A stretch of DNA of 64,000 nt from Mycobacterium sp. IS-1742 (lineage in GTDB: Bacteria > Actinomycetota > Actinomycetes > Mycobacteriales > Mycobacteriaceae), in contig NZ_LQIV01000045.1 in the NCBI RefSeq assembly GCF_001500125.1, positions 1 to 64,000 on the forward strand. Direction: 5' to 3'. Below the pieces are notes generated by a model that was given only the letters and a program-made list of their open reading frames with translations, ran no database searches and was not told the DNA's origin. Position 1 is the stretch's first letter. Every line of letters begins with the position of its first letter. Positions 35,927 through 44,732 of the stretch are shown piece by piece. The translations under genes were made by a program, and so were the position numbers.

Positions 35927-36811
35927 TCACCGGGACTCCAGCAGCTCGAGCGCCCGCTCGATCCGGTCGGGCAGGCGTCGGCGCCCGCGCAGCACGGCCG
36001 GCAGACGGAGGACGGCTTCGCCTGCGGCCCTGGCGTGTTCGGTGTCGCGCAACGCCGCGGCGAGCAGCGTGCCGGTGGCCCGCAGACAGTGGCCTGCGGG
36101 TCGACGAAGCCAGGTGGTCAGGACGTCGTTGCGCAGCACGCGGGCGGCCTGTGCGGCGGTGGTGGCCCGGACCTGCGACGGGTGGTGGACCGCCACCAGC
36201 GCCGGGCAGTAACACAGGTCCCAGCCGAGGGTCGCCATGTCGACCGCCAGGAGCATCTCCTCGCCGCGGAAGTGCAGGATGCCGGAGAAGCCCCCGGCCT
36301 GTTCGAACGCGGCTCTGCGCACGATCGCCGCACACGACATGAACCCGAGGATCGCCGGGCCCGGCAGATGCGGTGGGTGACCGAGCGGACTTCCGGCGAG
36401 CATCCGGCTGAAGTCGTCCTCCTCGTCACGCGGCAGCACGATCGTGCGGGCTGCGAGCAGCCCCACTCCCGGGTGGGCGTCGAAGGTCTGCTCGGCGATC
36501 GGCGTCGCGTCGGGATGCCACCACGAATCGTCGTCGCAGAACGCCACATACGGGGTGGCGCTCGCCGCGACGCCGACGTTGCGGGCCGCCGCGCCGCGAT
36601 TGCCGTCCAGCGTGACGAGCCGTACCCGGCCCCCCGCACGGGCCGCGATCCGCGTTGTCCTGGCGACGGTATCGTCGCGGGAAGCGTTGTCCACCACGAT
36701 GATCGGGCACTCGGTGGTGTCGAGCAGGCGGGTCACGACGGAGGCCAGTTCGTCGGCCCGGTCCCGGCTGGCGATGACGAACGTGGTCCGCGGCGGATTC
36801 CGTCGACCCAT
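35927..36811 (-). CDS. GT2-family glycosyltransferase
   Basis: 294 residues from ATG 36811. GT-A fold: TTFVIASRDRADELASVV, IIVVDNASRDDT, GNRGAAARNVGV, and the metal site CDDDSWW. Lower C-terminal part FRGEEMLLAVDMATLGWDLCY supplies the catalytic base region. Inverting family; acceptor and donor unknown. It faces the GT4 pair and shares a divergent promoter gap with the epimerase gene. A SigF promoter on its strand ends 12 bp before its start codon. Confidence 0.87.
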   Translation of the reverse strand: MGRRNPPRTTFVIASRDRADELASVVTRLLDTTECPIIVVDNASRDDTVARTTRIAARAGGRVRLVTLDGNRGAAARNVGVAASATPYVAFCDDDSWWHPDATPIAEQTFDAHPGVGLLAARTIVLPRDEEDDFSRMLAGSPLGHPPHLPGPAILGFMSCAAIVRRAAFEQAGGFSGILHFRGEEMLLAVDMATLGWDLCYCPALVAVHHPSQVRATTAAQAARVLRNDVLTTWLRRPAGHCLRATGTLLAAALRDTEHARAAGEAVLRLPAVLRGRRRLPDRIERALELLESR

Positions 36812-36822
36812 GGCCGCTGTCC

Positions 36823-36847
36823 GTACCCGCCGGGTCGCGCCGCAAAC
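36823..36847 (-). promoter_or_regulatory. SigF-type promoter of the GT2 gene
   Basis: Minus strand GTTT (36847-36844), 15-nt spacer, GGGTAC (36828-36823). Its -35 lies 3 bp from the -35 of the divergent promoter. Confidence 0.75.
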
Positions 36848-36850
36848 GGC

Positions 36851-36875
36851 GTTTTCCCGACCACTTCGGGGGTAT
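36851..36875 (+). promoter_or_regulatory. SigF-type promoter of the epimerase-to-ugd operon
   Basis: GTTT (36851-36854), 15-nt spacer, GGGTAT (36870-36875). Expected start about 36882, exactly on a GTG in the epimerase frame. It is back-to-back with the minus-strand SigF promoter. Confidence 0.78.
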
Positions 36876-36893
36876 CGCGGCGTGGTGGGTGAC

Positions 36894-37877
36894 ATGGCCC
36901 GGGCACTGGTGCTGGGTGGCTGCGGATTCGTCGGCGGCCACCTGTGCGAACGGTTGCTGGCGAGCGGCGTGGAGGTCGTCTGCGTCGACGACCTGTCGAC
37001 CAGCGCGCCGAATGCGGAGAACCTGCTGCGGGATCATCCGGGATACCGGTTCGTGCACCACGACATCACCGAACCGTTCACGGGGCCGGCTCTGCAGGAT
37101 CCGTTCGACGTCGTGTTCCACCTGGCCTCACCCGCCTCACCGACGGATTATCTGCGCCTGCCGGTGCACACGCTGCACACCGGCGCGATGGGCACCGCCA
37201 ACGCCCTCGAGATTGCCGAACGTCACACCGCCCGGCTGGTGCTGGCGTCGACCAGCGAGGTGTACGGCGACCCGCTGGAACACCCGCAGCCCGAAACCTA
37301 CTGGGGCAATGTCAATCCCGTCGGACCGCGCAGCGTCTACGACGAGGCGAAGCGGTACGCCGAGGCGCTCACGTTCGCTCACCGGCGTGAGCGTGGCGCC
37401 GACGTCGGCGTGGCGCGGATCTTCAACACCTACGGGCCGAGGATGCGGTCGCACGACGGCCGGATGGTGCCCACCTTCATCCGTCAGGCGCTCGCCGGTG
37501 AGCCGATCACCGTGACGGGGTCGGGACGGCAGACCCGGTCGTTGTGCTTCGTCGACGATACGGTCGAAGGCCTGCTCGCGCTGGCCCGTTCGGCCTACCC
37601 GGGCCCGGTCAACCTCGGCAATCCGCACGAGGTCACGGTGCAGCACGTCGCGGAACTCATCCGCGACCTCGCCGCGGCCGACTCGGCCATCGAGTTCCTG
37701 CCCGCCGTCGAGGATGACCCCCAGCGGCGCTGCCCCGACATCGCGGTGGCGCGCGAGCACCTCGGTTGGGAGCCGCGGGTGCCCTACCGGGACGGCCTGG
37801 CCCAGACGATCGAGTGGTTCCGGTCGGCGGATGCCGCGTCGGAATACGCGGTGGCGCACTCGAAGACAGCGAGTTGA
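36894..37877 (+). CDS. UDP-glucuronate decarboxylase-like (UDP-xylose synthase) SDR
   Basis: 327 residues of an extended SDR. GGCGFVGG at residues 8-15, catalytic Thr120/Ser121, Tyr149 and Lys153. The segment STSEVYGDPLEHPQPETYWGNVNP, then GPRSVYDEAKRYAE, is the hallmark of UDP-xylose synthases. They turn UDP-glucuronate into UDP-xylose; UDP-glucuronate is the product of Ugd, encoded at the end of the same operon. The ATG at 36894 could be replaced by a GTG at 36882 if the transcript is leaderless from the SigF promoter. Confidence 0.85.
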   Translation: MARALVLGGCGFVGGHLCERLLASGVEVVCVDDLSTSAPNAENLLRDHPGYRFVHHDITEPFTGPALQDPFDVVFHLASPASPTDYLRLPVHTLHTGAMGTANALEIAERHTARLVLASTSEVYGDPLEHPQPETYWGNVNPVGPRSVYDEAKRYAEALTFAHRRERGADVGVARIFNTYGPRMRSHDGRMVPTFIRQALAGEPITVTGSGRQTRSLCFVDDTVEGLLALARSAYPGPVNLGNPHEVTVQHVAELIRDLAAADSAIEFLPAVEDDPQRRCPDIAVAREHLGWEPRVPYRDGLAQTIEWFRSADAASEYAVAHSKTAS

Positions 37878-37887
37878 GGAGCGACGG

Positions 37888-39543
37888 ATGCGAATTCTCG
37901 GCATCAACGCGGTGTTCCACGATCCGGCCGCCGCCCTCGTGGTCGACGGTGAGATCGTGGCGGCCGCAGAGGAAGAACGGTTCTCCCGCCGCAAACACGG
38001 GAAGCAGGCCGTTCCGTTCTCCACCTGGGAGATGCCGGTGCAGTCCGCCCGCTGGTGCCTGGAACAGGCCGGGCTGACACCGGCCGACCTCGACGCCGTC
38101 GGGTACTCCTACGACCCCGCTCTGATGGACGAGTCGACCACCGGGATGGCCGGACTCGACCGGGACTGGGAGTACCTGCGCACGCTGTATGCCGAACGGG
38201 CGCCACGGTTCCTGCAGTCGGCGCTGCCCGGTCTCGACCCGAGCATCGTGCGCCACGTCCGCCATCACGTCGCGCATGCGGCGTCAAGTGCTCTGGCCTC
38301 ACCGCATCCCGACTGCGCCGTCCTCGTGGTCGACGGCCGCGGCGAGCGGGCCTCGATGCTGGCAGGCACCTACCGCGACCAGAAGATCGATGTGCTCGCC
38401 ACCCAGTCCCTGCCGCATTCGCTGGGACTGTTCTACGAGGAGCTCACCGAGCACCTCGGGTTCGCCCGCTCCAGCGACGAGTACAAGGTGATGGCGATGG
38501 CGTCCTACGGCACACCGCGCTTCGCCGATCGGTTGCGTGAACGCGTCCACGCCACCGGGAACGGCGGGTTCCGGACCGAGCCGGTCGACTGGGAGTCCTT
38601 CACCCCCAGGCGCCGCGCCGGGGCGGGTAAGGGCCATGCGCTGGACCGACCCGAACCCGACCACGCGGACCTGGCGTGCAGCGTGCAGCTCGTGGTCGAG
38701 GAGGTGCTGTTGGAGCTGGTCGGCTGGCTGCGGGAGCGCACCGACGCCGACGCCCTGTGCATGGCGGGCGGTGTCGCGCTCAACTGCGTCGCCAACTCGA
38801 AGATCTTCGCTAGCGGCGGATTCGACACGGTGTGGGTGCAACCGGCCGCCGGGGATTCGGGGACGGCGCTGGGTGCGGCGCTCTCCCTGGCCGGTGAGGC
38901 AGGCGAACCCATCAGGCCGATGCGGTCGGCGGCGCTCGGCCGGGGCTTCTCCGACGCGGAGATCGAGGCGACACTGCGCGAGGCCGCGGTGCCGTTCCAC
39001 CGCCCGGACGACTACGCCGCCGCGGTCGGGGACGCCCTGGCCGAGGACAAGCTCGTCGGCTGGTTTCAGGGCCGGGCCGAGTTCGGACCGCGCGCGCTGG
39101 GTAACCGTTCGCTGCTCGCCGACCCGCGCCGCATCGAGAACCTCGAGCGACTCAACACCGTCAAGGGTCGCGAGCAGTTCCGGCCGGTGGCGCCCATGGT
39201 GCTCGCCGAGCGGGCCGCCGAGATCTTCACGGGCGGTCCGATCCCCAGCCGGTACATGCTGTTCGTGCACGAGGTCGCCGAGCAGTGGCGCTCCCGCATC
39301 CCCGCGGTCACCCACGTGGACCACACCGCGCGCATCCAGACCGTCGATGACAGTCAGCCGCTCTTGCACGCCACCATCAGCCGGTTCGCCGAACGCACCG
39401 GCGTGCCGGTGGTCGTCAACACCAGCTTCAACACCGCGGGCCGTCCGATGGTCGACAGCCCGCGCGATGCGCTCGAATGCTTCGGCAGCAGCCCCATCGA
39501 TGTGCTGGCGATCGGGCCGTACCTGGTGCGGAGGCCCGTGTGA
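37888..39543 (+). CDS. NodU/CmcH/TobZ-family carbamoyltransferase
   Basis: 551 residues. The N-terminal Kae1/ASKHA-like domain (MRILGINAVFHDPAAAL, EEERFSRRKH, HHVAHAASS, MAGGVALNC) makes carbamoyl-adenylate from carbamoyl phosphate and ATP. The C-terminal carbamoyltransferase domain has FGPRALGNRSLLADPR, FRPVAPMV and VNTSFN. Members put carbamoyl groups on sugar or antibiotic hydroxyls, so this enzyme probably decorates a sugar of the cluster. Start ATG 37888 after GAGGAGCGACGG. Ends in a 4-nt overlap with the next gene. Confidence 0.92.
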   Translation: MRILGINAVFHDPAAALVVDGEIVAAAEEERFSRRKHGKQAVPFSTWEMPVQSARWCLEQAGLTPADLDAVGYSYDPALMDESTTGMAGLDRDWEYLRTLYAERAPRFLQSALPGLDPSIVRHVRHHVAHAASSALASPHPDCAVLVVDGRGERASMLAGTYRDQKIDVLATQSLPHSLGLFYEELTEHLGFARSSDEYKVMAMASYGTPRFADRLRERVHATGNGGFRTEPVDWESFTPRRRAGAGKGHALDRPEPDHADLACSVQLVVEEVLLELVGWLRERTDADALCMAGGVALNCVANSKIFASGGFDTVWVQPAAGDSGTALGAALSLAGEAGEPIRPMRSAALGRGFSDAEIEATLREAAVPFHRPDDYAAAVGDALAEDKLVGWFQGRAEFGPRALGNRSLLADPRRIENLERLNTVKGREQFRPVAPMVLAERAAEIFTGGPIPSRYMLFVHEVAEQWRSRIPAVTHVDHTARIQTVDDSQPLLHATISRFAERTGVPVVVNTSFNTAGRPMVDSPRDALECFGSSPIDVLAIGPYLVRRPV

Positions 39544-41045
39544 CGCACGCGAGCACCGCATCGTTCTCGATCGTCGTCCCGACCATCGGCCGGGAGTCGC
39601 TGTACCGGCTGCTCGCTGCGCTCGACGGCGAGCCGGGGCCGTCCCCCGAGTCGGTCGTGATCGTCGACGACCGCCCGGTCCCGGCGCCCGCCCTGCAGGT
39701 GGACAGCCGGCTTCCGGTGACGGTGCTGCGCAGCGGCGGCCGCGGCCCGGCGGCGGCGCGCAACACCGGATGGCGGGCCACCACCACCCGCTGGGTGTGC
39801 TTCGTCGACGACGACGTCGTCCCGCAACCGGGTTGGCTTGCGGCACTCGCCGCCGACCTGCGCGGCGCCGACGCCGCGGGTGCGGCGGGCACGCAGGCGG
39901 TCATCGCGGTGCCGGTCACCGAGGGGCGGCCCGCGACCGACGACGAGAAGCGCACGCTGCGGCTCGCCGGCGCGCGGTGGATCACCGCCGACATGGCCTA
40001 CCGCCGCGACATCCTGGTCGAGGTCGGCGGATTCGACGAGCGGTTCCCGCGCGCCTACCGGGAGGACTCCGACATCGCATTACGAATCACGCTGCGGCAC
40101 AACACGATCGTGCGGGGCGCCAGGCGGTCCACCCACCCCGTCGCCCGGGCGACACTGATGAGCAGTGTGCGGGCGCAGATCGGTAACCGCGACAACGCGT
40201 TGATGCGGCGCAAACACGGCGGGCGCTGGCGGGATGCGGTCGGCGAAGGACGGGGTCGGATGCCCGCGCACGTCGCCACGACGGCCGCGGCCGCCGCCGC
40301 CACGGTTGCCGCGCTGACCGGCCGACGCCGGGCGGCGGGGTACGGCGCCGTCGCGTGGACGGCGCTGACCCTCGAGTTCACCGCCCGACGCCTCCTCTCG
40401 GGGCCCCGCACGCTGCCGGAGGCCGGCCGCCTGCTCCTGACGAGCACGCTGATCCCACCGGCGGCCGTCGGTCACCGGCTGCGCGGCGAGTGGATGTTCC
40501 GTGGTGCGCGGCGCGACCCGCCGCTGGCGGTGCTGCTCGACCGTGACGACACCATCATCGAAGACGGTCCCTACCTCAACGATCCGGCGGGCGTGAAACC
40601 GATGCCCGGGGCCGCCGAGGCACTGGCCAGGCTCCGCGACCGCGGCCTGCTGCTCGCCGTGGTGACCAACCAGTCCGGCGTCGCCAAGGGCTTGATCACC
40701 GACGACCAACTGGCGGCGGTCAACGCGCGTGTCGACGCCGAACTCGGGCCCTTCGACTCGTGGCAGATCTGCGTCCACGACAACGACGACGGCTGCGCGT
40801 GCCGCAAACCGGCGCCCGGCATGGTGCGGGCGGCGGCCGAGGCGCTCGGTGTCGACCCGGCGCGGTGCGTGATGATCGGCGACACCGGCGGCGATGTCGG
40901 CGCGGCACTGTCCGCGTCCGCCGATGCGGTGCTGGTGCCCACCGAACGCACCCTGCCGCACGAGGTCTCGGAGGCCCGGCGCCGTGCGCGGGTGGCCGCG
41001 ACGCTGACCGATGCGGTCGAGATGGTGCTGAGGGACGCCCGATGA
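39540..41045 (+). CDS. Fusion: GT2 glycosyltransferase plus GmhB-type heptose bisphosphate phosphatase
   Basis: 501 residues from GTG 39540. Residues 1-240: GT2 domain (SFSIVVPTIGRESLYRLL, RGPAAARNTGW, metal motif DDD at 90-92). Residues 240-325: Ala-rich linker with hydrophobic stretches. Residues 328-495: HAD phosphatase with LDRDDTII (Asp334, Asp336), TNQSGVAKG, a zinc loop Cys411-x-His413...Cys419-x-Cys421 and IGDTGGD (Asp448). The zinc loop is specific to GmhB, which removes the 7-phosphate from heptose 1,7-bisphosphate. The canonical DRDGT reads DRDDT. This fusion is unusual. Confidence 0.87.
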   Translation: MTHASTASFSIVVPTIGRESLYRLLAALDGEPGPSPESVVIVDDRPVPAPALQVDSRLPVTVLRSGGRGPAAARNTGWRATTTRWVCFVDDDVVPQPGWLAALAADLRGADAAGAAGTQAVIAVPVTEGRPATDDEKRTLRLAGARWITADMAYRRDILVEVGGFDERFPRAYREDSDIALRITLRHNTIVRGARRSTHPVARATLMSSVRAQIGNRDNALMRRKHGGRWRDAVGEGRGRMPAHVATTAAAAAATVAALTGRRRAAGYGAVAWTALTLEFTARRLLSGPRTLPEAGRLLLTSTLIPPAAVGHRLRGEWMFRGARRDPPLAVLLDRDDTIIEDGPYLNDPAGVKPMPGAAEALARLRDRGLLLAVVTNQSGVAKGLITDDQLAAVNARVDAELGPFDSWQICVHDNDDGCACRKPAPGMVRAAAEALGVDPARCVMIGDTGGDVGAALSASADAVLVPTERTLPHEVSEARRRARVAATLTDAVEMVLRDAR

Positions 41046-42061
41046 GCAAGGCTCTGGTCGCCCGACTCGACAGCGCCGGTGACGTGTTGATCACCGGGCC
41101 CGCCGTGCGCGCGGTCGCCGACCACCACGATGCGGTCACGTTCCTGGCCGGCCCCCGCGGCCGGGCGGCCGCAGAACTCCTGCCCGGTGTCGACGAGGTC
41201 GTCGAATGGCAGGCGCCGTGGGTCGATTTCGACTCACCCGAGCTGACCGCCGGCCACGTCGAATCGCTGATCAAACAGCTGCGCGACATCCGGCCCGACC
41301 GCGCATTCGTCTTCACGTCGTTCCACCAGTCACCGCTGCCGCTGGCGCTGATCCTGCGGATGGCCGCCGTGCCGTGGGTCGGGGCGATCAGCGAGGACTA
41401 TCCGGGCACCCTGCTCGACCTGCGTCACCATGTCGAACCCGGCGTCCCCGAGCCCGAGCGGGCGCTGTCGCTGGCCGAGGCGGGCCGCGGCGGTCTGCCC
41501 GGCGGCGACGACGGCGCGCTGCGGGTCCGACCACCCGCACCGCTGAGCGGCGAGCTCGCCGAGATCGCCGCGGGCGGGCCGTATGTGGTCTTCCATCCCG
41601 GGGCGGCGGTGCCCGCCCGCCGCCCGAGCGCGCACCGCAGCGCCGCGATGGTCGCCGCGCTCACCGCCGCCGGCCACCGGGTCGTCGTCACCGGCGACGC
41701 GGCGGAGAGGGACCTCACCGCGTCCGTCGCCGCGGATCTGGCCGTCGACCTCGGCGGCCGCACCACGCTGTCCACGCTGGCCGCGCTGTACGCGGCGGCC
41801 CGGGCGGTGGTGGTGCCCAACACCGGGCCCGCGCACCTGGCCGCCGCCGTCGGCGCGCCGGTGGTGTCGCTGTTCGCGCCGGTCGTCCCCGCGTCGCAGT
41901 GGGCGCCGTACGGACGCAGGGTGATTCGGTTGGGCGACCAGGAGGCACCGTGTCGGCTCACTCGGGCCCGCACCTGTCCGGTGCCCGGCCATCCCTGCCT
42001 CGACGGCATCACCGACTCCGAATTGCTCGCCGCGGTCGATCGTTTGGGAGGAGAACCATGA
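41042..42061 (+). CDS. GT9 (heptosyltransferase-like) glycosyltransferase
   Basis: 339 residues, GT-B fold of family GT9, which contains LPS heptosyltransferases. N-terminus ALVARLDSAGDVLITGPAVRAV; donor domain VFHPGAAVPARRPS, GDAAERDL, then PNTGPAHLAAAVGAPVVSLFAP, the ADP-heptose binding region. Start ATG 41042 overlaps the previous stop as ATGA; the stop overlaps gmhA. Predicted cytoplasmic. It likely transfers heptose from ADP-heptose made by the genes beside it; the acceptor is unknown. Confidence 0.87.
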   Translation: MSKALVARLDSAGDVLITGPAVRAVADHHDAVTFLAGPRGRAAAELLPGVDEVVEWQAPWVDFDSPELTAGHVESLIKQLRDIRPDRAFVFTSFHQSPLPLALILRMAAVPWVGAISEDYPGTLLDLRHHVEPGVPEPERALSLAEAGRGGLPGGDDGALRVRPPAPLSGELAEIAAGGPYVVFHPGAAVPARRPSAHRSAAMVAALTAAGHRVVVTGDAAERDLTASVAADLAVDLGGRTTLSTLAALYAAARAVVVPNTGPAHLAAAVGAPVVSLFAPVVPASQWAPYGRRVIRLGDQEAPCRLTRARTCPVPGHPCLDGITDSELLAAVDRLGGEP

Positions 42062-42627
42062 TCGAGACCCACATCTCCGCACTCGCGCAGGCGGTGGACC
42101 GGATCGGCGCCGAGGCGCCCCGGCTGACCAGGTGGGGCCGCCACCTCGCCGCGGTGCTCCCGGCCGGTGGCCGGTTGCTGGCCTGCGGCAACGGCGGCAG
42201 TGCCGCCGAGGCGCAGCACCTGACCGCCGAACTCGTCGGACGGTTCCGCGACGAACGAATGCCGATGTCGGCCATCGCGTTGCACGCGGACACCTCCGCG
42301 CTGACGGCGATCGGCAACGACTACGGCATCGAGGAGATGTTCGCCCGCGGGGTGCGCGCACACGGCCGCCCCGGCGACGTCCTGGTCGCCCTGTCGACCA
42401 GCGGCACCAGCCCCAATGTCCTGGCGGCCGTCAAGGCCGGTCACGAACTGGGTCTGACGTCGTGGGCGTTGACCGGTCCGGCGCCGAACCCGTTGGCCGC
42501 CATGTGTGACGACGCGGTCTGTGTCGAGGCGGGCACCACGGCGACCGTGCAGGAGATCCACCTGCTCCTGGTCCACGCGCTGTGCATCGCCCTCGACGAC
42601 GTCCTGTTGGAGGCTCCTCATGGCTGA
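42058..42627 (+). CDS. gmhA: Sedoheptulose-7-phosphate isomerase GmhA
   Basis: 189 residues of the SIS fold. CGNGGSAAEAQHL at residues 43-55, Glu58 and His168 (VQEIHLLLVH) line up with the catalytic Glu65 and His180 of E. coli GmhA, and STSGTSPNV binds phosphate. Turns sedoheptulose 7-phosphate into D-glycero-D-manno-heptose 7-phosphate, the first step to ADP- or GDP-heptose. ATGA overlap with the GT9 gene and 8-nt overlap with hldE. Confidence 0.92.
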   Translation: MIETHISALAQAVDRIGAEAPRLTRWGRHLAAVLPAGGRLLACGNGGSAAEAQHLTAELVGRFRDERMPMSAIALHADTSALTAIGNDYGIEEMFARGVRAHGRPGDVLVALSTSGTSPNVLAAVKAGHELGLTSWALTGPAPNPLAAMCDDAVCVEAGTTATVQEIHLLLVHALCIALDDVLLEAPHG

Positions 42628-44008
42628 ACCTCTTGTCATCATCGGCGACTCGATGCTCGACGTCGACATCGAAGGCAGCGCCACCCGACTGAGCCCCGAG
42701 GCGCCGGTCCCCGTCGTCGACGCCGAACGGGTCTGGCATCGCCCCGGCGGCGCCGGCCTGGCCGCCGTGCTCGCCGCCCGTGTGGACCGCGATGTCGTCC
42801 TGGTCACCGCCCTCGCCGACGACGCCGACGGACAGGCGTTGGTGGCGTTGCTCGAGGAGGCCGGGGTGCGGGTGGTGGCGCTGCCGCTCATCGGCAGCAC
42901 GGTGTGCAAGACCAGGATTCGTGCCGAAGGACAGTCGATGCTGCGGCTCGACCACGGTGACGGCACCGCCGCGGGCGGTGACCTGCCCGGCGAGGTGGCC
43001 GAGGTGGTGCAGCGGGCGCGGGCGGTGTGCGTGGCCGACTACGGCCGCGGCGTCAGCGCGCATCCCGGTGTGCGGGAACTGCTGACCGCGGTGGCCGAGC
43101 GGGTGCCGGTGGTGTGGGATCCGCATCCACGCGGGGCCGCGCCGATTGCGGGCTGCTGGCTGGTGACGCCGAATCAGTCCGAGGCCGAACGGTTCTCCGA
43201 ACGCGGCGACAGCGATGCGCACTCGGCGGAGCGGCTGCGGCAGCGGTGGCGCGCGCACGCGGTGTGCGTCACGCTCGGAGCCGGGGGAGCGGTGCTGGCC
43301 AGTGAGGCAGGCAGTGTGCACATCCCGGTGCCCGCGGCGGCGGGGGTGTCCACCGGCCGCCGAGACACCTGCGGTGCCGGGGACCGGTTCGCGGTGGCCG
43401 CGACCCAGGCGTTCGGCGCGGGCGACGACGCCTCGGCCGCGGTGGGCGCCGCGGTCGAGGCGGCGAGCCGCTTTGTGGCCACCGGCGGTGCGGTCGGCGT
43501 CTCACGCGCCGTCGCAGTGGGTGGAAACCGCAGGGGTGCAGGCCAATCGAGCGCTCTGACCGGTGACATCACCGAGGTCCGTGACCGGTTGCGCAGGCGT
43601 GGCGGCACCTTGGTCGCCACCGGCGGATGCTTCGACCTGCTGCACACCGGACACGTGCGGCTGCTGCACCAGGCCCGCCAGCTCGGCGACGCCCTGGTGG
43701 TCCTGCTGAACTCCGACGACTCCGTGCGGGCGCTCAAGGGCCCCAGCCGTCCCGTGATGGCGGCCGAGGACCGGGCCCGGGTGCTGGCCGCACTCGCGTG
43801 CGTCGACGCCGTCGTGATCTTCGGCGAGTCGTCACCCGAGGCGGCCCTGGAACGGCTCCGGCCCGACATCTGGGTCAAGGGCGGCGACTACACCGAGAAC
43901 GACCTTCCCGAAGCCGGTGTCGTGCGCAGGCACGGCGGTGAGGTGGTGCTGCTGCCCACCGTCGCCGGCTACTCCTCGTCGAATCTGATCGCCGCGGCGC
44001 GGTCGTGA
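42620..44008 (+). CDS. hldE: Bifunctional heptose-7-phosphate kinase/heptose-1-phosphate adenylyltransferase HldE
   Basis: 462 residues with both HldE domains. Residues 1-300: PfkB-type kinase, IGDSMLDVDIEG, DYGRG (Asp140), WDPHPRG, TPNQSEA, and catalytic DTCGAGD (249-255). Residues 325-460: nucleotidyltransferase with GGCFDLLHTGHV (HTGH at 342-345), NSDDSVRALKGPSRP, KGGDY (420-424) and GYSSSNLI. Makes heptose 1,7-bisphosphate and, after GmhB action, ADP-heptose. E. coli HldE has the same layout. ATG 42620, 8-nt overlap with gmhA. Confidence 0.93.
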   Translation: MAEPLVIIGDSMLDVDIEGSATRLSPEAPVPVVDAERVWHRPGGAGLAAVLAARVDRDVVLVTALADDADGQALVALLEEAGVRVVALPLIGSTVCKTRIRAEGQSMLRLDHGDGTAAGGDLPGEVAEVVQRARAVCVADYGRGVSAHPGVRELLTAVAERVPVVWDPHPRGAAPIAGCWLVTPNQSEAERFSERGDSDAHSAERLRQRWRAHAVCVTLGAGGAVLASEAGSVHIPVPAAAGVSTGRRDTCGAGDRFAVAATQAFGAGDDASAAVGAAVEAASRFVATGGAVGVSRAVAVGGNRRGAGQSSALTGDITEVRDRLRRRGGTLVATGGCFDLLHTGHVRLLHQARQLGDALVVLLNSDDSVRALKGPSRPVMAAEDRARVLAALACVDAVVIFGESSPEAALERLRPDIWVKGGDYTENDLPEAGVVRRHGGEVVLLPTVAGYSSSNLIAAARS

Positions 44009-44024
44009 CCCGAAAGGACCACGC

Positions 44025-44732
44025 ATGACTTCTCGAGAGCTCGGCAACATCCTCATCACCGGCGGCGCCTCCGGCCTCGGCGCCGCCACCGTGAAAGCCG
44101 TACGGCGACACGGCGGCACACCGCTGGTGATCGACGTGAACCCGTTACCCGGCGAGTTCGGCGAGGACATCGCGTTCGCGCAGTGCGACCTGGCCGACAC
44201 CGGCGCGGTCGACGCCGCGGTGCGCGACCTCGCCGAGCGGGTCGACGGCCGACTGCACGGGGTGTTCACCGCTGCCGGTACCGACGCGTGCGGCAAGCTC
44301 GGCGACGTCCCGGTCAAGGACTGGGAACGGGTCATCCACGTCAACCTGCTGGGCACCGCCGCGGTCGTGCGTTCGGCGCTGCCGTACCTCAAGACCACCC
44401 ACGGCCGCATCGTGACGGTGGCGTCCACCCTCGGCATCAAAGCGGTCAGCGACGCGACCGCCTATTGCGCGTCGAAGTTCGGCGTCATCGGCTTCACCAG
44501 GGCGCTGGCCGCCGAGCTGGCCGGTGAGGTCGGCGTCACGACTCTGATCCCCGGCGGTATGCACACCGCGTTCTTTGACAACCGCGACGAGCAGTACAAG
44601 CCGCCGCCGGACGCCAAGCTCAACCAGCCCGAGAACGTCGCGGAGACCGTCGTGTTCGCGCTCACCCAGCCCGTCGGCTGCGAGGTGCGGGAGTTGGTGG
44701 TGTGTGCCCCGACGGAGTCGTCGTGGCCCTGA
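44025..44732 (+). CDS. SDR oxidoreductase of the heptose cluster
   Basis: 235-residue classical SDR. TGGASGLG at 12-19, TAAG at 82-85, Asn107, Ser134, Tyr147 and Lys151 (YCASK). Ribosome site GAAAGGACC. It is placed where an ADP-heptose 6-epimerase (HldD) would be expected but it is a classical, not an extended, SDR and lacks HldD's features, so it more likely oxidises or reduces a sugar or lipid intermediate. The last residues VCAPTESSWP overlap the next gene by 31 nt if that starts at 44702. Confidence 0.85.
   Translation: MTSRELGNILITGGASGLGAATVKAVRRHGGTPLVIDVNPLPGEFGEDIAFAQCDLADTGAVDAAVRDLAERVDGRLHGVFTAAGTDACGKLGDVPVKDWERVIHVNLLGTAAVVRSALPYLKTTHGRIVTVASTLGIKAVSDATAYCASKFGVIGFTRALAAELAGEVGVTTLIPGGMHTAFFDNRDEQYKPPPDAKLNQPENVAETVVFALTQPVGCEVRELVVCAPTESSWP

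Noticed and set aside
40080..40961. Minus-strand frame of 293 codons inside the GT2-GmhB gene
   Set aside because: His/Arg/Gly-rich antisense shadow of a real GC-rich gene.
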